Origin: Candidatus Syntropharchaeum sp.
Lineage (GTDB): Archaea > Halobacteriota > Syntropharchaeia > Alkanophagales > Methanospirareceae
DNA length: 5,435 nt
Assembly (NCBI GenBank): GCA_016782355.1
Contig: JADHYP010000098.1
Coordinates: 1-5,435 of the forward strand
Reading direction: 5' to 3'
Shown: positions 1-5,435 of the stretch, piece after piece
How the letters are laid out: each line of letters begins with the position of its first letter
Position numbering within the stretch: the stretch's first letter is position 1
Notes under the pieces: model-generated
Told to the model about the DNA's origin: nothing
Seen by the model: the letters and a program-made list of their open reading frames with translations, nothing else
The model's database searches: none
Made by a program: the position numbers and the translations under genes

Positions 1-1846
1 TGACAATGATAATATCTTCCGGCTGAACCGCCTCGCCCATAAGGGCGTAAAACATGGAATTATAACTGGAGCTTGTGGGATGCATGGAAATATACACGTC
101 TCCCGCGGGAGTGGAAACGATTAAAGGTTTGGACACAACAGGCCCTTCTGCGTTTACATAGTAGTACATCCACAGGGATTCTTGGTGAACGTTTCCGCCA
201 TCTTCGATAGCAACGTCCATTTTTAGTGCAGAGTGTTCAGGGCCTACGAAAGAATGCTGGACATAGTAAACGCTTCCGGTGCCGGGATACACCGTGAAAT
301 TATTCAATGCAAGTTGCATCCCCAAAGCATCAATAACGGAGTTGGGATTTGCAAAGATGTTTTCGCTCTCTTCCTCCGCGGCGGAACTGACAAAAACGCC
401 TATTAGTATGACGATGATTGCGAGATGCACGAGTGTTTTTCCCCATAATCGTGGAGAGGAAATCTTCTTTGGTAATAACCGCGCGAAATTATAAGCGATA
501 GCAACCCCCGCTACGAGTAAAAGCGGTAGTCCGAAGTTTGCAAGTGGATTTGGCGTTGGTTCGCCGAGCAATGCTAAAACAACTCCAGTGACCAGCACCG
601 CTCCGATTAACATGGCATATTTCTTCATTTTCAGACCGACGTTGCAGCCCATCAAAGCGGCTACGAAGGCGAGCGTGAAAGGATAGCACCATCTGTTATA
701 AAATTCCACTTCCACGGTCATAGGACTATCAGTGAAAAAGCCACCGATTATCGGTGCTGCATCTCCAAAAAAGCAAATAATCCACAAAAATATCAGCGAC
801 CAGTAAGCGACGAAGATAGAGATAGAGAACAGAGAAGAAGTGTCAATGTCAAAAGTATAGAGTGGTTTATTCGCCTTTCGAGTTAGATAGAAGAAGTAAA
901 GAGCAACGCAAAAAGCAAAGCCCAGGAGCACGGGTCCGACAGCGGATTCCCCAAAGGCATGTACCGATTCTAACAACCCTCCCCGGGTCAGCGCGGTGGC
1001 GAAGATAATCATAGAAAAAGTAATCAGTAGCGTGAGTTCTTTTGCCATATCTTTGCTCCGCGCAGGCAGGTGAAAGTACGCGGTGAGAGCAAGCCAGGGT
1101 AATAAAGAAGCCGTCTCCACAGGGTCCCAAGCCCAGTATCCTCCCCAGCCCAGCACTTCATAAGACCACCACCCACCAAGAGCTATCCCAAGTGCCAGAA
1201 ACAGCCATGCGGCATACAGCGAACGTCTTAAAGTCTCTCTTACTTCTTGCTTTTCGCTTTCCCCCGTTATCATCCCCGCCAGCGTCAGTGCGAATGCAAA
1301 GAAGATAAATACGTATCCGAAAAATATCACGGGCGGGTGAACAAGCACCCAAAACGTTTGCAGCAGCGGATTGAGCCCCGCACCATCCGGCAGCGTCACA
1401 GGCAGGAGCTCAAAAGGGCTCTTCAGCAATGTGACGAGAAGGAAGAAGATAAGGAAGACGTCCAATATTTTGTACGTGGTTGTGCGAAACACGTCTTCTT
1501 TCCCTAACCCCTTGAACCGATACACAAAATATACGAGTGCAAAGAAGGAAGTAACAAAGAGCATTGACCCGCTACTACCTATCCATGGGTCGCCAAGTTT
1601 ATACCAGATGGATAAGCTCGATGAACTGTACGAGTAAACTTCCATCAACGAAAAATCATTATTCAGGAAAGCCCGGGTGAGCCTGAGATATGAAGCCATT
1701 ATAAGCACGCAAGCTATGGAAGAAGCGAAAAATGCGAGTTCCAGTTTCTTCTTCTCTTCTGGCTTAGCCTTCACCTTTAACAACAGGATAAAGTCAAAAA
1801 ACAGCAAGATGCCAGCGATGACCAATAATAGTTCTCCCGTTTCCAT
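1..1846 (-). CDS. ccmF: CcmF-type cytochrome c haem lyase (3' end beyond window)
   Basis: CcmF is the integral-membrane core of system I cytochrome c maturation; it receives haem from CcmE and joins it to CXXCH cysteines outside the cytoplasmic membrane. The visible 615 codons are open without a stop. About fourteen hydrophobic segments are apparent. The WWD-domain signature WGGYWAWDPVE lies at residues 234-244. Counterparts of the four E. coli functional histidines are present: H170 in HPPVIFFGY (P-His1), H259 (TM-His1), H296 in SVHAFG (P-His2) and H474 (TM-His2). Residues from about 490 onward form the usual extracytoplasmic domain. The E. coli protein is about 647 residues, so probably only the last few dozen residues, including a final membrane helix, are missing. 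The ATG at 1846 is chosen because it follows a GGGAG site by six bases and gives a normal CcmF N-terminus. It is the third gene of the operon, three bases after the preceding stop. A CcsA/CcmC-like protein is less likely, given the length and the four-His pattern. Confidence 0.95.
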   Translation of the reverse strand, partial: METGELLLVIAGILLFFDFILLLKVKAKPEEKKKLELAFFASSIACVLIMASYLRLTRAFLNNDFSLMEVYSYSSSSLSIWYKLGDPWIGSSGSMLFVTSFFALVYFVYRFKGLGKEDVFRTTTYKILDVFLIFFLLVTLLKSPFELLPVTLPDGAGLNPLLQTFWVLVHPPVIFFGYVFIFFAFALTLAGMITGESEKQEVRETLRRSLYAAWLFLALGIALGGWWSYEVLGWGGYWAWDPVETASLLPWLALTAYFHLPARSKDMAKELTLLITFSMIIFATALTRGGLLESVHAFGESAVGPVLLGFAFCVALYFFYLTRKANKPLYTFDIDTSSLFSISIFVAYWSLIFLWIICFFGDAAPIIGGFFTDSPMTVEVEFYNRWCYPFTLAFVAALMGCNVGLKMKKYAMLIGAVLVTGVVLALLGEPTPNPLANFGLPLLLVAGVAIAYNFARLLPKKISSPRLWGKTLVHLAIIVILIGVFVSSAAEEESENIFANPNSVIDALGMQLALNNFTVYPGTGSVYYVQHSFVGPEHSALKMDVAIEDGGNVHQESLWMYYYVNAEGPVVSKPLIVSTPAGDVYISMHPTSSSYNSMFYALMGEAVQPEDIIIV

Positions 1847-1849
1847 TTT

Positions 1850-2293
1850 TTACTCCCATATTTTAATTCTTATATCACTTGATAATGCGCGACCACCCTC
1901 AAATGCGCGACCACCCTCATCCACCACCTTCACTATCACCTTTACCATATCGCCACGGTTCGGCGTGGCACCCTTGCGGAAGCCGATTACGAATTCGTAG
2001 GCACCATTCCCCTGATAATCCTCGGCAGCCCAATAGCTGACTTTTGCATTGTTTATTATCGCCATTGCTTCCACGCTCGGGAAACCCGCGGTAGAACTAC
2101 CCCTCGGACTCTTAAGCGGATTCACCGCCTCTTGTTCCACGCTGACGATTTTTACCGTTGCGCTGTCATCAGTCACAGTAACCTCCGCGTTGACTTTTAT
2201 AATTGGCACTTCTTCTATGCTCATAATCGAAATCGTAAGAAGCCCTATGAAAATTACAATGATAATCAGTGCTAAAATATTACTTTTTTTCAT
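1850..2293 (-). CDS. Small membrane-anchored, beta-rich protein of unknown function
   Basis: I do not recognise this 147-residue protein. It begins with MKKSN and a long hydrophobic helix (about residues 6-25), which looks like a signal anchor or uncleaved signal peptide, so the rest should lie outside the membrane. The remainder alternates short hydrophobic strands (for example VNAEVTVTDDSATVKIVSV and DMVKVIVKVVDE), which suggests an Ig-like or other beta-sandwich fold. It contains no cysteine and no histidine, so it cannot act as a CcmG/CcmH-type thiol protein or bind haem through His. Near the C-terminus the hexapeptide EGGRAF is followed by EGGRAL, produced by a perfect 18-base tandem duplication. 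The start overlaps the upstream cytochrome stop as ATGA, and an AGGGGG site lies seven bases upstream. Its position between the cytochrome and ccmF suggests an accessory role in assembling or anchoring that cytochrome; this is inference from context only. Confidence 0.85.
   Translation of the reverse strand: MKKSNILALIIIVIFIGLLTISIMSIEEVPIIKVNAEVTVTDDSATVKIVSVEQEAVNPLKSPRGSSTAGFPSVEAMAIINNAKVSYWAAEDYQGNGAYEFVIGFRKGATPNRGDMVKVIVKVVDEGGRAFEGGRALSSDIRIKIWE
1853..1857 (-). promoter_or_regulatory. Ribosome binding site for ccmF
   Basis: GGGAG on the minus strand lies within the last codons of the upstream gene, six bases before the ATG at 1846. It decides the ccmF start and implies coupled translation with the preceding gene. 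Confidence 0.75.
1884..1919. repeat. Perfect 18-base tandem duplication
   Basis: The unit aatgcgcgaccaccctca occurs at 1884-1901 and again, without mismatch, at 1902-1919. It lies in frame inside the small membrane-anchored protein gene and duplicates six residues (EGGRAF/EGGRAL) near its C-terminus. The identity at every base suggests a recent slippage event. Confidence 0.97.
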
Positions 2294-2946
2294 CGCTTTT
2301 CCCCCTGTTTGAATATAAGTTCTATCACTGCTTTCAACATATTAGAAATAGTGGGATAAGTCACCTCCTCCGGTTTTTTCTCCACCGGCACACCCTCTTT
2401 CATTTGATACCCCACCTCTTTATATTTTATCCCGAACGAGCCATGACAGACAACGCACAAATTGCCCGTTTTGTTGCCATGAACGAAATGAGCGTCACCG
2501 AGATGGCAGAAATCGCAATTTCCCTTTTCAGGGATTGTTATGCTCTCCCTTTCACCGTGACATGCCTGGCAATCGAGACTCACGTGGGGGCGATGGAATT
2601 CATCAGAGGGGACCTCCCCCGCACTGGTTGCTATTCCGCTTCCTATGTGACAATCAATACATGCCTTAATGCCATGTGCATTCTCCCTGATCTTTTCGTT
2701 GTCTATCTTCCCACCGGAAGTATAAGTTTCACGATGACATTCACAGGAGCCAAGTTTTGCACGCAACGCACCCTCGGAAAGAAGCGAAACGTGACATTGA
2801 ATGCACTCTGGCGCAGGATGCCATCCGCCGCCTAAGAATCCCACGGTATTCGGTGGAACCGCCTCGCTGTCTCCTTCGCCTATACTAATGGATACGGCTA
2901 CGACGAGAATCACAATGACGAGCACCGCAAATAGTTTGAGTTCCAT
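2290..2946 (-). CDS. Exported multiheme cytochrome c, five CXXCH plus one CXCH
   Basis: This 218-residue protein starts with a hydrophobic signal peptide or anchor (about residues 4-23), followed by a haem-binding region. Canonical motifs are CIQCH 48-52, CIDCH 96-100, CQACH 126-130, CDFCH 144-148 and CVVCH 164-168. A sixth pair, CECH 68-71, has only one residue between the cysteines. All 12 cysteines lie in these six pairs. Six histidines lie outside them (H43, H91, H118, H121, H153, H156), enough to give six haems bis-histidine ligation. The tail (about 198-218) could be an amphipathic helix and has no haem motif. The likely role is extracytoplasmic electron transfer; no catalytic family is recognisable. 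It is the first gene of the operon, and its stop overlaps the next start by four bases. Only AAAAGG directly abutting the ATG is seen, so the mRNA may be weakly led or have a very short leader. Confidence 0.93.
   Translation of the reverse strand: MELKLFAVLVIVILVVAVSISIGEGDSEAVPPNTVGFLGGGWHPAPECIQCHVSLLSEGALRAKLGSCECHRETYTSGGKIDNEKIRENAHGIKACIDCHIGSGIATSAGEVPSDEFHRPHVSLDCQACHGERESITIPEKGNCDFCHLGDAHFVHGNKTGNLCVVCHGSFGIKYKEVGYQMKEGVPVEKKPEEVTYPTISNMLKAVIELIFKQGEKR
2301..2306 (-). promoter_or_regulatory. Ribosome binding site for the small anchored protein
   Basis: AGGGGG on the minus strand, inside the end of the cytochrome gene, lies seven bases before the ATG at 2293. It supports that start and a coupled stop-start (ATGA) arrangement. 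Confidence 0.65.
2734..2745 (-). other. Non-canonical CXCH haem-site candidate in the cytochrome
   Basis: The codons TGT GAA TGT CAT encode C68-E-C-H71, one residue short of a CXXCH site. The reading frame is intact on both sides, so this is not a single-base indel. The protein has a matching number of spare histidines (six) for six haems. Whether haem is attached here cannot be told from sequence. Confidence 0.6.
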
Positions 2947-2955
2947 CCTTTTATA

Positions 2956-2964
2956 TTTTATATA
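2956..2964 (+). promoter_or_regulatory. Putative archaeal TATA box, rightward transcription
   Basis: TTTTATATA lies 39 bases upstream of the ATG at 3003. With the usual archaeal spacing of about 25 bases, transcription would start near 2986 and give a short leader that includes the GGGG site at 2997-3000. No clear purine-rich BRE precedes it. AT-rich boxes are partly symmetric, so the direction is inferred from the gene order. Confidence 0.5.
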
Positions 2965-2980
2965 GTATAAACATATCTAT

Positions 2981-2989
2981 TATATAAAA
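2981..2989 (-). promoter_or_regulatory. Putative archaeal TATA box, leftward transcription
   Basis: On the minus strand this reads TTTTATATA, an exact inverted copy of the box at 2956-2964. It would place the start of the cytochrome-ccmF transcript near 2960, leaving a leader of roughly a dozen bases before the ATG at 2946. That fits the lack of a well-spaced Shine-Dalgarno site for the cytochrome. Confidence 0.5.
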
Positions 2990-3002
2990 CAAAAAAGGGG
3001 AA

Positions 3003-3884
3003 ATGAAAGCGATAAATGCGGTTCTGATGGCGCTTATACTTGTTATACTAATCATGCCGGCCGGAGTTGAAGGAATCCGCATTTCCAGTATAGATGACGC
3101 ATATATAGGCGAAGAGGTGACGATTTCTGGTGTTGTCGTAACCGTTTCCAATAACGTTGAGACCTGCAACGTCCATACTTATGAGCCAGGAGATACGGGC
3201 GTCCTGACAATGGATGATGGCTCGGGCACGATACAGGTCAGTAGCGGCGGCACGAGAACTTTCCAGACGGGAGAACGGCTGATGGTAAGTGGAATATATG
3301 CCGGCGGTGGTATAATTTATGCAGATAAATTGAGTCCTTATGTGGAGCATGGCTACAAGGATATCTCCGTTGCGGAGCTGAAAGGCTTCTCGGAGTATTA
3401 TTATGACCATTCCGTGCGTGTAAAAGGGAAAGTAAAACGAATGGAACTCACGCCTGGGAAAACGAAATTGAGGATTGAAGATGGGACAGGAACGATAGAT
3501 GTGGAATATGGTGTTGAAATAGAGGATATAAGTATAAACGAGGAAGTCATTGTCGAGGGCAAATTTTACAGGAATAGGATATACGCATCTGCGGTAGAGC
3601 CAAAGTATAAGAAAACCGTTCAGTCGAGTCCTGAGCCGACTCCAGAAACACCTACACCCACTCCCACGCCAACCCCAACTGCTACACCTACTACTACCCC
3701 CACCCCTACGCCAACACCAGCGTCCATATCTACTGCGAATACCGGGTTGTCACCTCCTTCACACCTTTTATTAATTTTTGCATCGGTGATACCTGTGGTA
3801 ATAATTGGAATGTTTATTTACCTTAAGATGAAGCGTTTTGAAGTCACGTGGGGAGTTCCAAAAAAATGGACAAAAAGAAAATAA
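3003..3884 (+). CDS. Secreted tandem OB-fold-like protein with Pro/Thr stalk and C-terminal anchor
   Basis: The 293-residue product has a signal peptide (about 1-24, with a hydrophobic core in MALILVILIM), two OB-fold-like domains (about 26-118 and 120-205), a Pro/Thr-rich stalk (209-240), one transmembrane helix (about 254-275) and a basic cytoplasmic tail ending in KKWTKRK. The domains share the pattern DDGSGTIQV (71-79) / EDGTGTIDV (159-167), then a GE or EE strand and a GxxYADK / NRIYASA strand. The protein should therefore be tethered on the outer face. Domain 2 resembles the haem chaperone CcmE, but Y202 occupies the position of its haem-binding His/Cys; domain 1 has H116-G-Y118 near that place. 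Other OB-fold functions are equally possible. The ATG at 3003 gives a Lys-led signal peptide, and GGGG lies two bases upstream of it; an ATG at codon 9 is the alternative. It is divergent from the cytochrome operon. Confidence 0.88.
   Translation: MKAINAVLMALILVILIMPAGVEGIRISSIDDAYIGEEVTISGVVVTVSNNVETCNVHTYEPGDTGVLTMDDGSGTIQVSSGGTRTFQTGERLMVSGIYAGGGIIYADKLSPYVEHGYKDISVAELKGFSEYYYDHSVRVKGKVKRMELTPGKTKLRIEDGTGTIDVEYGVEIEDISINEEVIVEGKFYRNRIYASAVEPKYKKTVQSSPEPTPETPTPTPTPTPTATPTTTPTPTPTPASISTANTGLSPPSHLLLIFASVIPVVIIGMFIYLKMKRFEVTWGVPKKWTKRK
3627..3722 (+). repeat. Low-complexity Pro/Thr stalk-coding repeat
   Basis: A C/A-rich stretch coding for alternating Pro-Thr dipeptides (residues 209-240 of the OB-like protein). 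Such stalks usually span the S-layer or pseudoperiplasm and are common O-glycosylation sites in archaeal surface proteins. The third codon bases vary (act, acc, aca, acg), so this is not a fresh nucleotide-level expansion. Confidence 0.9.
3850..3855 (+). promoter_or_regulatory. Ribosome binding site for the surface protein gene
   Basis: GGGGAG inside the end of the upstream gene lies ten bases before the ATG at 3866. It supports that start although it makes the genes overlap by 19 bases. Confidence 0.6.
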
Positions 3885-5435
3885 TATCTGCCAGTATAGT
3901 TGTATTTGCAGTTTTGATTTCAATGGTTGCCCTGTCTGGCGTTGCGAGTGCAGGCGTAAGCCCTGACGATGGGCGATGTATTTACAATGATAACCGTAGT
4001 ATTATTGGAGAGAGGAATTTAAGTTTTTGGTATATTAATGAGACAAATGCGACAATAATGGTAACTAATTACACGCTAGTAAGAGATAAAGATAATAAAA
4101 CCATAGGAGGCATGTTCACAGACTATTTTGATTCTCACTATTATAAAGATATGCTGACTGAGGGGGAATATAGAATAGAGGAGAGTGGCCTAACTCGTCT
4201 AAAATTCTTTTTCGATTCACCACAGTTAGATGTTAAAATTATGGATGAGAGGGGAAAAGAAGTTTCAAAAGTTCTAAAGGGGGAAAATGTAAGGTTTGAA
4301 GCAAGAACAAACCTGAATACTATTAAAGGTAATCTTCTGCCAAACAATGTATCCTTTAAACTCGTTGCCCCTGATGGCTACCATATATGGATTAATAAAA
4401 ACAACATCACGATTGAAGAAAATGGTGTCGCTAATATAACAATAGATACTACTCCACTGGACGAAGGGGAATATAAGTTAAGTGTAAAAGCAGACCCGAA
4501 CACAAACAATGGACTTGATACAGAGGGTTCGTCAGTATCGTTTACGATAGAGAAAAAGATAACCATAACGCCGAATGTAAAAAAGCAGGGGGTTAATGAA
4601 AGTATAGTCTTCACGGTCACTACTACATCTCTATTTGCAGATGTATCACTAAGTGTAACGAGAGGTGTTGCTGAACATGTATGGTTTGTGGAGCATGAGT
4701 ATGAGGGAGGCACTATAAAAACACGGACAATCGGACATGATATTCCTTTGGAAGAAACAGATGAGGATGGCAATTTTATAGCAGTAGCAAAGTTCACGAA
4801 ATCTGGCACATACGAAATCACCGCAACCTATATAGATGCTGATAATATTACAGCAGAGACAACCGTGGAAATAGGGGTGTTCTCGGCAACAGTCAGCGTT
4901 GAAAAAACGAAGTATTACGCAGGAGATCACGTTAATATCACGGGTTCAGCAAATGCTGGTGATAACATAACGATTAAAGCTGATGATGAAGTAATCAAGA
5001 GTGACGTTCCAATTGGAGAATTTAGTTGCACATGGCGAACAGCCGGGAAACAACCGGACTCGTATGAGATAGGGATATGGGTATTGCCGTTCTCAAACCC
5101 TGATAGTGACCTGCCGGATGCGTCGGTGACCATATTCTTGATGCGAGGAGGCTTGAGTGCAACGCTGAACACAGAGATTGTTGCGCTTGGTGATGAGTTT
5201 GAGATAGAAGGCGATGCTTCTGGCATGGACAGGGTGGACATCCTGACAATCGGTCCGAAGGGAGGGAGTGGAAATGGATTCGAGCCCACCGACATTTCTA
5301 CGCAGACTAACGACTCGTTAACCGCTTCTGGACTCACACACTCACTTTGTTCCGTATTCCCGGAAGGTGAATTCAAAGAAAAAATAAGCGTGAGAAAGGG
5401 TGCCGACACCGGGACGTATTTGATAGTGGTGCTCA
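3866..5435 (+). CDS. Large S-layer-like surface glycoprotein (3' end beyond window)
   Basis: The frame is open from 3866 to the right edge (523 codons). It begins with a classic Sec signal peptide, MDKKK plus a hydrophobic core, with likely cleavage after ASA at residues 27-29. The remainder is a chain of beta-rich, Ig-like modules with no further membrane segment in view. Residues 340-370 and 430-461 share a module start of the form SAT[VL]...GD...I.G.A, so at least two related modules occur in tandem. There are 14 N-X-S/T sequons (for example N43, N51, N58, N61, N68, N77, N327, N357), six of them in the first 80 residues, which points to heavy N-glycosylation. The N-terminal part is loosely reminiscent of DUF3821-type methanogen surface proteins; this is from memory and unverified. 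An anchor may lie beyond the window. It overlaps the OB-like protein gene by 19 bases and is probably co-transcribed. The likely role is structural or adhesive at the cell surface. Confidence 0.9.
   Translation, partial: MDKKKIISASIVVFAVLISMVALSGVASAGVSPDDGRCIYNDNRSIIGERNLSFWYINETNATIMVTNYTLVRDKDNKTIGGMFTDYFDSHYYKDMLTEGEYRIEESGLTRLKFFFDSPQLDVKIMDERGKEVSKVLKGENVRFEARTNLNTIKGNLLPNNVSFKLVAPDGYHIWINKNNITIEENGVANITIDTTPLDEGEYKLSVKADPNTNNGLDTEGSSVSFTIEKKITITPNVKKQGVNESIVFTVTTTSLFADVSLSVTRGVAEHVWFVEHEYEGGTIKTRTIGHDIPLEETDEDGNFIAVAKFTKSGTYEITATYIDADNITAETTVEIGVFSATVSVEKTKYYAGDHVNITGSANAGDNITIKADDEVIKSDVPIGEFSCTWRTAGKQPDSYEIGIWVLPFSNPDSDLPDASVTIFLMRGGLSATLNTEIVALGDEFEIEGDASGMDRVDILTIGPKGGSGNGFEPTDISTQTNDSLTASGLTHSLCSVFPEGEFKEKISVRKGADTGTYLIVVL

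Noticed and set aside
489..1352. Short minus-strand open frames of 64-87 codons in this region.
   Set aside because: They are out-of-frame readings within ccmF, whose frame is open throughout and carries the WWD motif and conserved histidines.
1884..1919. Possible CRISPR-like or mobile-element repeat.
   Set aside because: Only two abutting 18-base copies with no spacers, inside an intact reading frame; simple tandem duplication explains it.
1247..2000. Several plus-strand open frames opposite ccmF and the small anchored protein.
   Set aside because: They overlap each other and the well-supported minus-strand genes, and their products are low-complexity with no signal or motif.
2294..2305. 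The run of T and C after the small gene start, as a possible terminator.
   Set aside because: It lies inside the end of the cytochrome gene within a coupled operon and functions on the other strand as a purine-rich ribosome site.
2269..2835. A plus-strand open frame of 188 codons opposite the cytochrome.
   Set aside because: It lies wholly antisense to the cytochrome and the start of the next gene, has no recognisable domain, and the opposite strand carries six haem-type Cys-His motifs. It is a shadow.
3048..3410. A minus-strand open frame of 120 codons opposite the OB-like protein.
   Set aside because: It has no ribosome site or domain and is antisense to a gene with clear signal peptide, domains and anchor.
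4378..5409. Minus-strand open frames of 75-160 codons opposite the surface protein.
   Set aside because: Ser/Thr/Pro-rich shadows produced by the Asp/Glu/Gly-rich coding strand; they overlap one another and have no supporting start site.

Overview
The window looks like a piece of an archaeal genome, most probably a cytochrome-rich euryarchaeon such as a methane- or alkane-oxidising lineage of the ANME-1/Syntrophoarchaeia kind. This is inference. The supporting signs are TATA-like boxes in the divergent promoter region, purine-rich Shine-Dalgarno sites (GGGAG, AGGGGG, GGGGAG), a secreted protein with a Pro/Thr-rich stalk and C-terminal membrane anchor, an S-layer-like protein rich in N-glycosylation sequons, and a multiheme cytochrome next to a CcmF-type haem lyase. 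No rRNA or tRNA gene is present to fix the lineage.

The left half (1-2946) is one compact minus-strand operon read from right to left. It holds a small exported cytochrome c with five CXXCH motifs and one CXCH motif, then an unrecognised membrane-anchored beta-rich protein (ATGA overlap), then a CcmF-type haem lyase (3-base gap) that runs off the left edge. The CcmF keeps the WWD motif and counterparts of all four functional histidines. The operon therefore encodes a c-type cytochrome and the enzyme class that attaches haem to such proteins.

A 56-base AT-rich intergenic region (2947-3002) separates two divergent transcription units. It contains a perfect 9-base inverted repeat in which each arm can serve as the TATA box for one direction.

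The right half (3003-5435) is a plus-strand unit. The first gene encodes a secreted protein with two OB-fold-like domains, a Pro/Thr stalk and a C-terminal transmembrane anchor. The second overlaps it by 19 bases and encodes a long S-layer-like surface protein that runs off the right edge. The second OB-like domain resembles the haem chaperone CcmE in pattern but lacks its haem-binding His/Cys.

Together the genes suggest a cell-surface electron-transfer module: a cytochrome with its own haem lyase, flanked by envelope proteins. The most testable novel idea is that the linked CcmF is dedicated to the odd CXCH haem site, as specialised lyases elsewhere serve CXXCK or CX15CH sites. No stretch longer than 300 bases lacks a gene.
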